Shown one piece after another: positions 8,180 to 17,619 of a stretch of DNA of 64,000 nt. This stretch comes from Streptomyces canus. GTDB lineage: Bacteria > Actinomycetota > Actinomycetes > Streptomycetales > Streptomycetaceae. Position numbers and translations under genes: made by a program. Each line of letters opens with the position of its first letter. Position 1 is the stretch's first letter. The stretch is from assembly GCF_001514145.1 (NCBI RefSeq), contig NZ_KQ948656.1, positions 310,001-374,000 of the forward strand, given 5' to 3'. The notes under the pieces are model-generated. The model did no database searches. It worked only from the letters and a program-made list of their open reading frames with translations, and was not told the origin of the DNA.

Positions 8180-9040
8180 TCATCTCCCCCGGCCAGAATG
8201 TCCGGGCGTGACCTTCTGGTGTCCGATGACGGAGAGCAGTTCGAGTTTGCTGTGGCTCTCCGTGCCGGGGCGAGTGGTCAGCACCACCAGGGTCTGCGCG
8301 CGGTTCTCGGTGTACAGGACCTGGGCGTCGACGTCGATACGGCCGAGTTCGGGATGGAGGATGATCTTGCAGTCGTCGTAGAGTTGGGCGACCTCCTGAA
8401 GTTCCCACATGCGGACGAACTCCGGGCTGTGTTCCTGCAGTTCGGCGAGGATCCGGGTGGCTCGGGGGGTGTCGCTGCCGGCTGTCAGCGCGGCTCGCAG
8501 GCGTGCTGCCTGGGCGCGGCCGTGGCGTTCGTGGGTCTCCTCGGGAACCATCAGACGTTCGGCCGGGTCCATGAACCAGCGGTAGTAACCGCTGCGGGCC
8601 AGACCGGTGTGGCGGGTCTGGTCGCCGAGCAGTGCGACCGCCAAGGGGTTCATCGCGAGGGTGTCGAACAGGTCTGTCTGCACCATGGCCGGGGAGTCGC
8701 CCAGGCGGTCCAGGACCGCCAGCAGCGTCGGGCTGACTTGCTCCGAGCGGTGGAAGCGGGCCGGGGCGTTGTGGCCGATGAGGACGAAGAGATGGTCGCG
8801 TTCGTCCAGGGTCAGCCGCAGTGCCCGGGCGAGAGCCGCGGTGATCTGGACGGAGGGCTGCGGAGCACGCTGCTGTTCCAGCCGGGCGTAGTAATCGGTG
8901 GACATGCCGGCGAGCTGCGCGACCTCCTCGCGGCGCAGCCCCTGCGTACGCCTGCGCGACCCCTCCACCAGCCCGACGTCGCGGGGGCGCAACGTCTCAC
9001 GCCGGTGGCGCAGGAATTCCGCCACTTCCTTCTTGTCCAT
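8180..9040 (-). CDS. XRE-family regulator with MmyB-like ligand domain
   Basis: The 286-residue protein combines an N-terminal helix-turn-helix (AEFLRHRRETLRPRDVGL; QGLRREEVAQLAGMSTDYYARLEQQRAP) with a C-terminal MmyB-like domain (TDLFDTLAMNPLAVALLGD, YYRWFMDP, HPELGRIDVDAQVLY) that in relatives may bind fatty acids or another small ligand. The ATG at 9040 is used; one at 9049 would add three residues. Such regulators are often encoded beside a short-chain dehydrogenase, as here (the SDR gene lies 440 nt upstream on the same strand). Confidence 0.9.
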   Translation of the reverse strand: MDKKEVAEFLRHRRETLRPRDVGLVEGSRRRTQGLRREEVAQLAGMSTDYYARLEQQRAPQPSVQITAALARALRLTLDERDHLFVLIGHNAPARFHRSEQVSPTLLAVLDRLGDSPAMVQTDLFDTLAMNPLAVALLGDQTRHTGLARSGYYRWFMDPAERLMVPEETHERHGRAQAARLRAALTAGSDTPRATRILAELQEHSPEFVRMWELQEVAQLYDDCKIILHPELGRIDVDAQVLYTENRAQTLVVLTTRPGTESHSKLELLSVIGHQKVTPGHSGRGR

Positions 9041-9480
9041 GCCCCCCATCCTCGCCGCATCCCGCCCGGCTATCCAGAGACCGCCGATCCATGGCTGAGC
9101 CCTGACCCCCACCCACGCGAAGCCGCCCGCACGGTCGATACCGAGGGCGCTCGTCCACGAGACGAACCGATGGTCACCCGACGTGCATGACCGCTGGGAC
9201 ATTCGCCTGCTGTCGGCTGTGCGCCGCGGGCCGCCGGTCTCGAAGACGGCCCGCCGCGACGGTCCTCGGTCCAGGACACCCAGCGCTTTGGACCGCACGC
9301 TGTGACCGGCCCCTGGCCTCGTCACCCGGCCGGCCCGTCTGACACAACGATGTTCGCCGTGTCAGACGGACGCTCGCGTGCCCCTCGGCCCTCAGGACGG
9401 ATCCGGTCGCCTCCTGTGCGACGACCGGGACGAAGCCGCAGGCACGTCCTTACCGTTCCGCGTCGGTCATCACAGGTCGG
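9041..9480. other. gene-free interval between SDR and XRE genes
   Basis: About 440 bases with no supported gene on either strand. It should contain the promoter of the XRE regulator gene (minus strand) and the 3' end region of the SDR transcript. No clear operator was recognised. Confidence 0.4.
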
Positions 9481-10230
9481 TCAGCTGCTGCTGATCATGG
9501 CGAGGACGTCGTCGTAGGAGCCGGTTGCCACCGCGTCGCGGATGAACCTGGCGCGCTCGACGACCAGTTCCTTCGCGTCGGGGTTCTCGCGCAGCAGGTC
9601 GAGGGTCTCGGTGAGGAAGTCGTCCAACGGCATGGACTGGTCGCTGTCCTGCTGACCCAGCAGGGTCGTGCGCACGCCCGGCGGGACCACCTCGATCACC
9701 TGGACGCCGGCGTCAGCACCGGCGAGCTGGATGCGCAGGCTTTCGGAGAAGGAGTGCAGCGCGGCCTTCGTCGCGCTGTAAGTCGGCGTGATCGGGAACG
9801 GTACGAACGCCAGCGCGGAGGTGACGTTCATGACCACCGCGTCGTCCTTGCCCGCGAGCAGGGGCAGGAAGGCGTACGTCATCCGGATCGTGCCGAGCAG
9901 GTTGGTCGTGACGTGATCCTCGGCGACCTGGAGTTCGGTCGGATCGAGGAGGTTCTCCAGCAGCATGATGCCGGCGTTGTTGACCAGGACGTTCAACCCC
10001 GGGTGGCTCGCCGCCACGGTCTCACGGGCCCGGGCAATCGAGTCGGGGTCCGCGACATCGAGGACGAGGACGTCGACGCCCGGGTACTCGGCCGTGATCT
10101 CGTCGAGAAGTTCCTTGCGCCGGCCGGCGACGATCACCTTGTTCCCGGCCTCGTGCAGGCGCAGGGCCAGGCCGAGGCCGATGCCAGAGGTGCCGCCGGT
10201 GATCAGGATCGTGTTGCCGGTCATCTTCAT
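9481..10230 (-). CDS. short-chain dehydrogenase (DltE-like)
   Basis: This classical SDR of 249 residues has the TGGTSGIG cofactor loop, NNAG, and a catalytic Ser plus YSATK (Tyr-x-x-x-Lys). It resembles DltE-type oxidoreductases of unknown substrate. The ATG at 10230 has AAGGAG upstream at slightly long spacing. Its neighbour, the XRE/MmyB regulator, is the likely controller because this gene pair is common in actinobacteria. Confidence 0.87.
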   Translation of the reverse strand: MKMTGNTILITGGTSGIGLGLALRLHEAGNKVIVAGRRKELLDEITAEYPGVDVLVLDVADPDSIARARETVAASHPGLNVLVNNAGIMLLENLLDPTELQVAEDHVTTNLLGTIRMTYAFLPLLAGKDDAVVMNVTSALAFVPFPITPTYSATKAALHSFSESLRIQLAGADAGVQVIEVVPPGVRTTLLGQQDSDQSMPLDDFLTETLDLLRENPDAKELVVERARFIRDAVATGSYDDVLAMISSS

Positions 10231-10440
10231 CGGGGTCTTGCTCCTTCGGTACGGCGGGCCGGTGAGCGCCCGCAGCCCCGACCGTAGGGGCGCCCGCACA
10301 GGGCCGGGAGAGGAAGGTTTATCCATGGATCGGCGGTCTCTGCCTTGGCCGGTCGTTTCACGTGGTGAAGCTCCGGCCGCCCGCGACGTGACAGCGCAAC
10401 GTGCCGACGATGCTCATCGGCGCCAACTTGATCGGTCTCG

Positions 10441-11130
10441 TTACCTCGGCGCCGAGACCTCGTCGCCGGGCTGGCGCACAGGTGTGGAAGGAGGCTCGGG
10501 TGTGCCCTGTCCCGAGCTGAGCCCGTCCAGCAGGAGGTCACCGAGCTCGGCGAAGGCGTCGCCGGCGGTCAGGCCGGTGCTCTCCAGAAGGGCTCCGGAC
10601 TGGACCGCGTCGATGGTCACCGCCACGACCTGGGCCGCGAAATGGCCGTTGAGCGCGCGGAAAACGCCGGCCTGCACGCCCTCCTCGATCAGTTGGTGGA
10701 CCCGGTGCGCCGCAGCGGCAGAGTTCTTGCGGTAGATCTGCGCGGTCGGTTCGTAGCCGACCATGTCGTCGTAGAAGGCGTGGGAATGCCGGCGCATGGC
10801 CGTGCCGACGCCGGCGAGGTAGACCCGGATGCGCTGCCGGGGGTCGGGCTCGGCCTGGACGGCCTGCTCGATCTCGGCTGTCGCGTCCCGGAAGAAGGCG
10901 CGGGTGACCGCCAGCACCAGCTGTTCCTTCGTGGAGGCGAGGCTGTACAGCGTCGCCTTGGAGCACCCCAGTCGCTGGGCGAGCTCATCCATGGTCACCG
11001 CGGTGAAGCCTTCGGCCAGGATGATCGCCTCGGCCTGGCGCAGCAGTTCGTCCCGCCGACGAGTGTCGACGACCCGCCTGCGCGCCGTCCGGCGCGGGCG
11101 TCGGTCACGGGAGTCAGTTTGGGCCGTCAC
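10441..11130 (-). CDS. TetR-family transcriptional regulator
   Basis: A 229-residue TetR regulator. The helix-turn-helix region reads AEAIILAEGFTAVTMDELAQRLGCSKATLYSLASTKEQL, and the C-terminal half is an effector-binding helical domain. GTG at 11130 is preferred because GGGAG precedes it; a frame from 11175 is open but lacks a site. It lies downstream of the CocE hydrolase gene on the same strand, and a palindrome in the hydrolase promoter (13201-13214) is a candidate target. Confidence 0.85.
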   Translation of the reverse strand: MTAQTDSRDRRPRRTARRRVVDTRRRDELLRQAEAIILAEGFTAVTMDELAQRLGCSKATLYSLASTKEQLVLAVTRAFFRDATAEIEQAVQAEPDPRQRIRVYLAGVGTAMRRHSHAFYDDMVGYEPTAQIYRKNSAAAAHRVHQLIEEGVQAGVFRALNGHFAAQVVAVTIDAVQSGALLESTGLTAGDAFAELGDLLLDGLSSGQGTPEPPSTPVRQPGDEVSAPR

Positions 11131-11401
11131 CCCAGCAGTCTCCCATGAGCGTCTCCACCCAAAGCCGCGGGGCACGAAGCGAGTCCGGGAAGCGATCCCC
11201 GCCGAAGGGGTCGACCACAGGTCGACTCCTCGGCCGTCGGTGAGGGTCCTGACCTCGTCGAGGAATCCGCCGACACGTACGACCTCGTGTGCCCCTACGT
11301 CCGACCGTCACTGGCGTTCCTTTAGCCGACGGCTTCGCGGGCTGGGAAGGCTGCTGCTTCGGCGATGCCCTCGGGCCTGCCGGTGTGGCGTGACCCTGCG
11401 C

Positions 11402-13147
11402 TCACTGCTGGTCCTTGCGGTCGATGATGGGCAGGACCAGGCGGCTGGGGTGGTGCGGGCCGTGATGGATGTGGTTGACCGCGGGAATCATCTGCTCCTC
11501 GCTCTCCCGGGCGATGACGCCGCCGGTGTTGGTGTTGCGGTCGTAGCGGGGGAAGTTGCTGCTGGAGACGTCCACGCGGATGCGGTGGCCGGGAAGGAAC
11601 ACGTTCGAGGTGGCGGTCATGTCCACGGTGATCTCGTAGACCGTGCCGGGCTCCATCAGTTCTTCCGTGGCGAGACCATTGCGGTAGCGGGCGCGCAGGA
11701 TCCCGTCGCACAGGTTGATCGCTTTGCCGTCGGGGAAGACGTCGACGAGCTTGGCGGTGAAGTCGGTGTCCACCGCCGAGGAGGACACGAACAGGGTCAG
11801 GCTGACCGGACCGGTGACCTCGACCGGCTCCTCCAGTACGGGGCCGGTGAAGCACAGGACGTCGTCGCGGCCGGTGACGGTCCGCTGGTCGACCGGGCCG
11901 CAGAAGCCCGGTGTCGTCGGCATCGACGCCCCGCCGGCCGAGGGAACCGGGCGGCGCGGGTCGTAGAGGTAGGTGTCGTGCCCGGCGCCGGTCGGCGGCT
12001 CGGTCGTCAACACACCGTCGCCGCCCGCCGTGTTGGCGTGGCCGGCGCTCGACAGGTGGAAGTCGGTCCACTGCGTGTCGGGCAGCGGCCACTCCTGCTC
12101 GTCGCGCCACTGGTCGATGCCCATCACGAAGAGCTTCACCGGTGCCACGTCGTCCAGAGCGGTGGTGTCGCCGCGGAGCCAGCGGTCGAAGAACTTCACG
12201 TGCAGGCCGGTCAGGCCCATCATCTGGGCACTGGCCAACGGACCGAAGGAGCGGTCGGGGAAGACGCCACTCGTGGACATGTGGTCCCACGGGCCGATGA
12301 TCAGCCGTTGGCCCTCACGGGCGTGTGCACTGCCCGCCTCCTCGCGGGCGGCGGTGTAGGTGCGGATGGTCTGGCCGATGTAGAGGTCGTACCAGCCGCC
12401 GATGTTGAGCGCCGGGACGGTGACGTTCTTGAGCTCGGGGGTGAGCTCCATGGCGTCCCAGTACTCGTCGTGGGAGGGGTGGGCCATCCAGTCGTCCCAC
12501 CACTTGCCGTACGCCGCCAGGACCGGAACCTCGGCCGTCGGGAGTACGTCGTTGAGCGGCTCGGGAAACAGCGCCGCCTGACCGAGCTGCTGCAGCTGTG
12601 ACAAGGAGCCCTCTCCGGCGGCCAGGGAACGCTGTGCGTCGGCCGCGTACATCATGGCGTTCCACACCGTGACCAGGCTCAGTGACAGCGCGCCGCCCGC
12701 GGAGAACCAGGGCGCCTCGTAGTTGTCGATCGAGGTCAAGGCCGGCGCGATCGCTTTGAGGGAGGGGGCACCGGTCACCGCGGCTTCCCACTGGACCATC
12801 CCGAGGTAGGACGGCCCGTACATGCCCACCGTGCCGTCCGACCACGGCTGGTCGGCGATCCAGGCGATGGTGTCCTCGCCGTCGGCCCGGTCGGCCATAT
12901 GGGGAACGAACTCGCCCTCCGAGCGGTGGGTGCCCCGGCAGTCCTGCACCAACACCGCATAACCGGCCTCCACCAGAGCCAGGAGATCGGGGATGGCTGA
13001 CTGACCGAAGCCCATCACGTCCTTGCCGTACGGCAGGCGCACGAGCAGCGTCGGCGCCTCCCCCTCGACGGGATGCCACACGTTGGCAGCGAGGGCTACA
13101 CCGTCACGCATCGGAACCCGTACGTCTATGTCGTATATGTGCTGCAT
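11402..13147 (-). CDS. CocE/NonD-family serine hydrolase
   Basis: The 581-residue enzyme has the X-Pro dipeptidyl-peptidase (S15) fold. The N-terminal alpha/beta-hydrolase domain carries the nucleophile in GMYGPSYLGM and a conserved GPWDHMSTSG segment that should supply the catalytic His. The C-terminal jelly-roll domain ends with the usual NTNTGG...NHIHHG block. Relatives hydrolyse esters such as cocaine or remove acyl groups from peptides and antibiotics; the substrate here is unknown. GAGGAG precedes the ATG. A dyad upstream suggests control by a TetR regulator. Confidence 0.88.
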   Translation of the reverse strand: MQHIYDIDVRVPMRDGVALAANVWHPVEGEAPTLLVRLPYGKDVMGFGQSAIPDLLALVEAGYAVLVQDCRGTHRSEGEFVPHMADRADGEDTIAWIADQPWSDGTVGMYGPSYLGMVQWEAAVTGAPSLKAIAPALTSIDNYEAPWFSAGGALSLSLVTVWNAMMYAADAQRSLAAGEGSLSQLQQLGQAALFPEPLNDVLPTAEVPVLAAYGKWWDDWMAHPSHDEYWDAMELTPELKNVTVPALNIGGWYDLYIGQTIRTYTAAREEAGSAHAREGQRLIIGPWDHMSTSGVFPDRSFGPLASAQMMGLTGLHVKFFDRWLRGDTTALDDVAPVKLFVMGIDQWRDEQEWPLPDTQWTDFHLSSAGHANTAGGDGVLTTEPPTGAGHDTYLYDPRRPVPSAGGASMPTTPGFCGPVDQRTVTGRDDVLCFTGPVLEEPVEVTGPVSLTLFVSSSAVDTDFTAKLVDVFPDGKAINLCDGILRARYRNGLATEELMEPGTVYEITVDMTATSNVFLPGHRIRVDVSSSNFPRYDRNTNTGGVIARESEEQMIPAVNHIHHGPHHPSRLVLPIIDRKDQQ

Positions 13148-13200
13148 CGGTGCTCCTCATTGAGCTGACGGCGTCGCCTCCGGATGTGGGTACGTTAAGA

Positions 13201-13214
13201 GGTACGTTCGTACC
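13201..13214. promoter_or_regulatory. operator-like palindrome upstream of the CocE hydrolase gene
   Basis: GGTACGTTCGTACC has 6-bp perfect arms around TT, and the half-site GGTACGTT also occurs just before it at 13189-13196. The pair lies about 55-65 nt upstream of the hydrolase start codon, where a TetR-type repressor would block transcription. Confidence 0.55.
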
Positions 13215-13217
13215 CTG

Positions 13218-14651
13218 TCAATTACCTACAGCGGAGTCGACCTTTCGGGCGTCCAACTCGCCCTGCGGTGGCGTGGTGCCGCGGGAGTGCAGGACCTTGC
13301 GGGCCTGTTCGGCGTCGAAGTCGTTCTCCCACTTGCCGATCACGATCGTGGCGACGGCGTTGCCGAGGACGTTGATGAAGACGCGGCCCTCGTTGAGGAT
13401 GCGGTCGATGCCGACGATCAGGGAGAGGGCGGCGAGCGGGATATGGCCGACCGCGGTGACGGTGCCGGCGAGGACGATGAACGCGCCGCCCGCAATGCCG
13501 GCGGTGCCCTTGCTGGTGAGCATCATGACGCCGACCATGATCAGCTGCTGCTGCCAGGACAGGTCGATGCCCATGGCCTGGGCCAGGAAGAGGGAAGCCA
13601 TCGTGAGGTAGACCGCGGAGCCGTCCAGGTTGAAGGAGAACCCGGAGGGGATGACGATGCCGACCACAGGCCGGCCGATGCCGAGGATCTCCAGTGTGCG
13701 TACCAGTTGGGGCAGGACGGCCTCGCTGGAACAGGTGCTGAGGGCGACGAGCAGTTCGGCCTTGAGGAAGCGCATGAGGCCGAACAGGCTCAGGCGGCAG
13801 GCCCGCATGATGGCGCCGAGGACGACCAGGACGTACAGGACGCAGGTCGCGGTGAACAGGATGATCAGGTAGCCGAGCTGTTTGAGGCTCTCGGCGCCGT
13901 AGGTGGCGACCACGGTGGCCAGGGCGCCGAAGGTGCCCAGGGGCGCGAGCCGCATCACCCAGCTCACGATGCGGAAGACGACGTCCGACAGCGCCTGGAT
14001 GCCGCGGGTCAGCGGTGCCCCATCTTCGCCGGCCATGTTCAGGGCCACACCGAAGACGATCGAGACCATCAGCGCGGCCAGGATCGCATCCCCGGTGATC
14101 GCCCCCAGCAGGGAGGCGGGGATGAGGGAGGAGACGAAGCCGGTGAAGGTGGCGTGCTCGGTGGCGGTCTTGGGCACGTCGTCGGCGTTCAGTGACGAGG
14201 GGTCGACGTGCAGGCCGGAGCCGGGCTGGAAGGTGTTGGCGACGACCAGTCCGATCAGCATGGACGCCAGGGACAGCACCAGGAAGTAGCCGATCGCCTT
14301 CACACCGATCCGGCCGGCCTTGCGCAGGTTGTCCATGGAGGCGATGCCGGTGGTGGCCACGCAGAAGACGACCGGGATCACGATCATCTTGACGGCCGCG
14401 ATGAACCAGTCGTTGAGCGGCTTCAGGTCCTCACCCAGCCCGGGCGCGAGGATGCCGACGGCGATGCCGAGGACGGCGGCCAGTACGACCTGTGGGACAA
14501 GTCCGACCGCTATCGGCGCCTCGGCCTCGAACTCCCGCCCGGTGACGAACCCCGCACCCGGGACCTGCAGGAGCACCACCAACTCGTCTCCCTGATCGTG
14601 GACGGCCGCGCCGCGGACGCAGCCCAGCTGATGCGGGGCCACATCACCCAC
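13218..14651 (-). CDS. DctA-like dicarboxylate:cation symporter with replaced N-terminus
   Basis: From about residue 55 onward this is a typical DAACS carrier for C4-dicarboxylates or glutamate. It has eight membrane segments, the STCSSEAVLPQ hairpin (SSS-type substrate region), GFSFNLDGSAVYL, and a LTSKGTAGIAGGAF second hairpin. The first about 50 residues are unlike any carrier. They are the antisense reading of a GntR-family regulator fragment, and the native start (about 10-20 residues before QVVLAAVLGI) is missing. A DNA rearrangement near 14485-14500 has cut off the 5' end. The frame stays open, so a fused product is possible, but it may be a pseudogene. Confidence 0.75.
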   Translation of the reverse strand: MGDVAPHQLGCVRGAAVHDQGDELVVLLQVPGAGFVTGREFEAEAPIAVGLVPQVVLAAVLGIAVGILAPGLGEDLKPLNDWFIAAVKMIVIPVVFCVATTGIASMDNLRKAGRIGVKAIGYFLVLSLASMLIGLVVANTFQPGSGLHVDPSSLNADDVPKTATEHATFTGFVSSLIPASLLGAITGDAILAALMVSIVFGVALNMAGEDGAPLTRGIQALSDVVFRIVSWVMRLAPLGTFGALATVVATYGAESLKQLGYLIILFTATCVLYVLVVLGAIMRACRLSLFGLMRFLKAELLVALSTCSSEAVLPQLVRTLEILGIGRPVVGIVIPSGFSFNLDGSAVYLTMASLFLAQAMGIDLSWQQQLIMVGVMMLTSKGTAGIAGGAFIVLAGTVTAVGHIPLAALSLIVGIDRILNEGRVFINVLGNAVATIVIGKWENDFDAEQARKVLHSRGTTPPQGELDARKVDSAVGN

Positions 14652-14738
14652 AGCCTCGCTGCCACCGCCATCAGCGCCCTCGAAGACCGCGAGGGCATGC
14701 GGGCAGACCAGTCCGCGGGCAGACCGACGAGCCGGTGA
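14486..14738 (+). pseudogene. 3' fragment of a GntR/FCD regulator gene
   Basis: The plus-strand frame encodes DKSDRYRRLGLEL, EEHHQ-like RDLQEHHQLVSLIVDGRA and QLMRGHITHSL, the end of an FCD ligand-binding domain. Everything upstream, including the DNA-binding domain, is gone and replaced by the antisense of the DctA-like gene. It is a broken remnant. Confidence 0.7.
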
Positions 14739-14892
14739 TCATCCGACCTGCTGGAGCCGGAGTGTGGATCGCGGCGCGTTTCGGTGTGCCTGTCGCTGAT
14801 TCCCGGTGTGATCGGTCGGGGCCAGGGCAGGCGGTCGGGCGTACGAGCGCCGAACTGCCGGAGGTCGCGATGGCGTGTTTCCCTTGCCGGTG

Positions 14893-15131
14893 GAATGACT
14901 GGCTTCCGCCTGGAGGCCGGCCCGGGGACGGTGACGGTGGAGGTGCGCGACGCCAGCTCGGTTCCGCCGCTGGCCCGGCCCTGGGATGTCGGTAAGCCGG
15001 GCGGGTTCGGCTGGCCGGTGGTGCAGGAGCTGTCGCTCAAGGTGCGGGTGTGCACTCAAGCGGCGGGAAAGACGGTGACGGCCATCGTGCCGTGCCCCTC
15101 CGCCGGCGCGATGCAGCAGTCGCGCGACTGA
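14893..15131 (+). pseudogene. 3' fragment of a regulatory ATP-binding protein gene
   Basis: The frame encodes VTVEVRDASSVPPLARP, GGFGWPVVQELSLKVRV and GGKTVTAIVPCP-like ends that match the C-terminal half of the RsbW-type HATPase proteins abundant in Streptomyces. The N and first ATP-binding boxes are absent upstream, so only the 3' end remains. Together with the neighbouring GntR fragment it marks a deletion scar. Confidence 0.6.
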
Positions 15132-15342
15132 GCTCCGGCTTGGTCTTCCGGTCTCACAGGTTCCACGGGGCGCAACGTGGTACTCGAGGGGAGCAGGAGG
15201 CCACGCCGCGCCGGGTCGTTTCACCGGGCGTGAGGCCGTGGTCGCACTGGAGGTGTTCCTTCGGAGGTTGGACTTCGTCGCCTTTGGTGGCGCGAGAAGA
15301 TGCCGACCCGTAAGGCCGCGGGCCTTTGCGAAGGAACCCCTG

Positions 15343-16068
15343 ATGAGCAGCGACGACGCCTATGACAGCAGCCACATCACGCAGTGGCTGCTGGAAACCG
15401 ACTCCCTCGAGGACTTCCTGCAGACACTGGCCGACGCAACCCTCGAACTCTCCCGTGCCCTGGGCACCGGGCTCACGCTGGAGCGGGACGGCCGGCCGCT
15501 GACCGTGGTCAGCGCCGGGACCGTGGCCACCAAGCTGGACGAAAAGCAGTACGGCCAGGACGACGGCCCCTGCCTGCAGTCCCTGCGCACCGGCGAGGAA
15601 CTCCGCGTCGACGACATGCTGATGGAGACGAGGTGGGGCGACTACCCCGTGTACGCCGCCGCCTGCGGGGTCCGCTCCTCGCTCTCCCTGCCGATCGCCG
15701 CCCACACCCACACCGCCGGCGCTCTGAACCTGTATGCCGCTCCGCCCGACGCGTTCGAACACGCCGATCTCACCGCCTTGCGCACCCTGGCCGCCCAGGC
15801 AACGGGCGCCGTCGCACTGGCCCAGCGGATCACCGACACGCAGGAATTCGCCGACCAGCTGCAACAGGCCATGCGGCATCGCAGCGTCATCGACCAGGCT
15901 CTCGGCGTCGTCATGGGACAGCGCCGGTGCACCGCCAAGGACGCCTTCGGTGTCCTGCGTTCCGCCTCCCAGCACCGCAACATCAAACTCCGCGACCTGT
16001 GCACCGAACTGATCACCAACCTCACCGGTCGGCCACCCAGCGCACCCGAACTGCGCCCCCGCCCCTGA
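15343..16068 (+). CDS. GAF and ANTAR domain RNA-binding regulator
   Basis: The 241-residue protein has a GAF sensor domain (about residues 20-160, with DGPCLQSLRTGEELRVDD and SSLSLPI) followed by an ANTAR domain (about 165-225, RSVIDQALGVVMGQRRCTAKDAFGVLRSASQHRN). ANTAR proteins bind paired hairpins in nascent RNA and prevent termination. AAGGAA precedes the ATG at 15343. No partner kinase is next to it, and its target is unknown. Confidence 0.9.
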   Translation: MSSDDAYDSSHITQWLLETDSLEDFLQTLADATLELSRALGTGLTLERDGRPLTVVSAGTVATKLDEKQYGQDDGPCLQSLRTGEELRVDDMLMETRWGDYPVYAAACGVRSSLSLPIAAHTHTAGALNLYAAPPDAFEHADLTALRTLAAQATGAVALAQRITDTQEFADQLQQAMRHRSVIDQALGVVMGQRRCTAKDAFGVLRSASQHRNIKLRDLCTELITNLTGRPPSAPELRPRP

Positions 16069-16230
16069 CGTCCGCCGCCGGTGAGCCGGTCCACGCCGCG
16101 CGAAGCCGCGGGTCGGTGAAGGCGCTCTTCGTCCCGCGCGAAGGTGAGACCGGCGCCGGTGTCCGCCTACTTCCAGGTGGCCGGTTTCCGAGCGGAACGC
16201 GGAGCGCCGGGTTCGCCTCGGCGGAAGCCG

Positions 16231-17619
16231 TCACTCGTCGTTCACCCAGCGCATGAGCCGTTGCAAGGGGTAGAAGCCGTCGTGGGAGAGGCCGGGCGGC
16301 ATGCCGCCCGCTCTGCCGAGGGAGACCACGCGTTGCACGCCGGCGCAGGCGAGGGCGTCGCGCAGTTCCGCCTTGCGGGTGTCGGGGTACACGCCGACCG
16401 TCTGGGTGGCGACCCCGGCATGGGTGACGGCGTCGGACAGGGCGGCGACCGGGACGACGTCGACGATCTTCCCGTCGGGGTGGAAGTCCACGGGTTCCGG
16501 TGAGCGGATGACCAGGCCCTGGCCGTCGTAGCCGCCCCACACCCGGTACTCGGGTTCCATGGACCGCAGGACGTCGATCTCCTCGCGCAGTTCCGCGGCG
16601 ACCCGTGGGCCGCCGGCCGAGCTGAACTCCCTTGCCACGCCCAGGCGTTCGCACAGCAGGGCGGCGTAGCGGTCGGCGTCGTCCCAGGACCCCTCGACGA
16701 ACTGGAAGCGGCTGGCCACGCAGGCCTGCTGGTTGAAGAACGTGGCGTCGGCGGCGCCCGCGTCGACCGCCCGGGCCAGGCTCTCCTCGGACGCGAAGGC
16801 CTCGCGGCCGATCATCGAGATGGAGGTCTTGGGGTCGAAGGAGACGAGCTCGAAGCCCGGGCCGACGTACTTCAGCGCGCTGCGGATGGTGGACTCGCCA
16901 CCCCAGGCGACCAGCTTGTCGAAGAACTGCGGGCGGAACAGCACGCTCTCCACCGCCTCGTCGCCGCCGCGCCAGTACACCGCGGAGAACGACCGCACCA
17001 CCGGGTGCCCGGGGGCGACCGCGGCCATGGTGCGCAGGATCGCGGTCGCGGTGAACAGGTCGTTCGAGGGCAGTTTGAGGAGGTTGACGCCCTTGGTGAG
17101 CGCGCCGCGCACGACGGACATCGCCGCGACTCCTGGTGCGTTGCCGGCGATGATGTGCACCAGGCGCGGCGGGAACGCCCGGGTGGCCGCGACTCGGTCG
17201 TCGGGCAGGCGTACCTCGCGCCAGCCGTCGAGCACGTCCGCACCGCCGAGTTCGTGGTCGATCTGGGCGTACAGGCCGGGCCGTTGGAAGCTGCGCCACA
17301 GCACGGCGTAGGCGCGCTCCAGCACCTCCGCGGGCAGCGGGCTGACCGGGACCATCCGCTCCAGGGCTTCGGCGAGCAGGCCTCCGCGGTCCGCCTTGAG
17401 GGCCTCGCCGGTCTCCACCAGCAGGTCGACGATCTCCGCCACGGGCACATCGAATGCGGGACCCGGTTCGGAGCGCGGCCACACGAGGCGGTCCAGGTCG
17501 AGAGCCGGTGCGGTGAACCGGCCGAGGTCGACGGGGGAACCCTGGTCGGCCTCGCCGCGGATCACGTGGACGACGGTCACGGGGGCGGCCGCGGTGTCGT
17601 CGAGTGTCGTACCGCTCAT
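16231..17619 (-). CDS. LuxC-like acyl-CoA reductase
   Basis: A 462-residue member of the LuxC family (aldehyde-dehydrogenase fold), which interconverts an acyl thioester and an aldehyde with NADPH. The candidate catalytic Cys is about residue 300 in FFNQQACVASRF, and LVHIIAGNAPGVAAMSVVRG with TKGVNLLKLPSND forms the cofactor-binding region. The start ATG overlaps the stop of the LuxE-like gene (TGATG), so the two are translationally coupled. No luxAB luciferase genes are present. The enzyme probably serves aldehyde-acyl-CoA exchange in the surrounding catabolic island. Confidence 0.85.
   Translation of the reverse strand: MSGTTLDDTAAAPVTVVHVIRGEADQGSPVDLGRFTAPALDLDRLVWPRSEPGPAFDVPVAEIVDLLVETGEALKADRGGLLAEALERMVPVSPLPAEVLERAYAVLWRSFQRPGLYAQIDHELGGADVLDGWREVRLPDDRVAATRAFPPRLVHIIAGNAPGVAAMSVVRGALTKGVNLLKLPSNDLFTATAILRTMAAVAPGHPVVRSFSAVYWRGGDEAVESVLFRPQFFDKLVAWGGESTIRSALKYVGPGFELVSFDPKTSISMIGREAFASEESLARAVDAGAADATFFNQQACVASRFQFVEGSWDDADRYAALLCERLGVAREFSSAGGPRVAAELREEIDVLRSMEPEYRVWGGYDGQGLVIRSPEPVDFHPDGKIVDVVPVAALSDAVTHAGVATQTVGVYPDTRKAELRDALACAGVQRVVSLGRAGGMPPGLSHDGFYPLQRLMRWVNDE

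Noticed and set aside
7770..8408. A 212-codon minus-strand frame between the tetR and XRE genes
   Set aside because: It overlaps the tetR operators and the XRE gene end, has no start signal and no recognisable protein.
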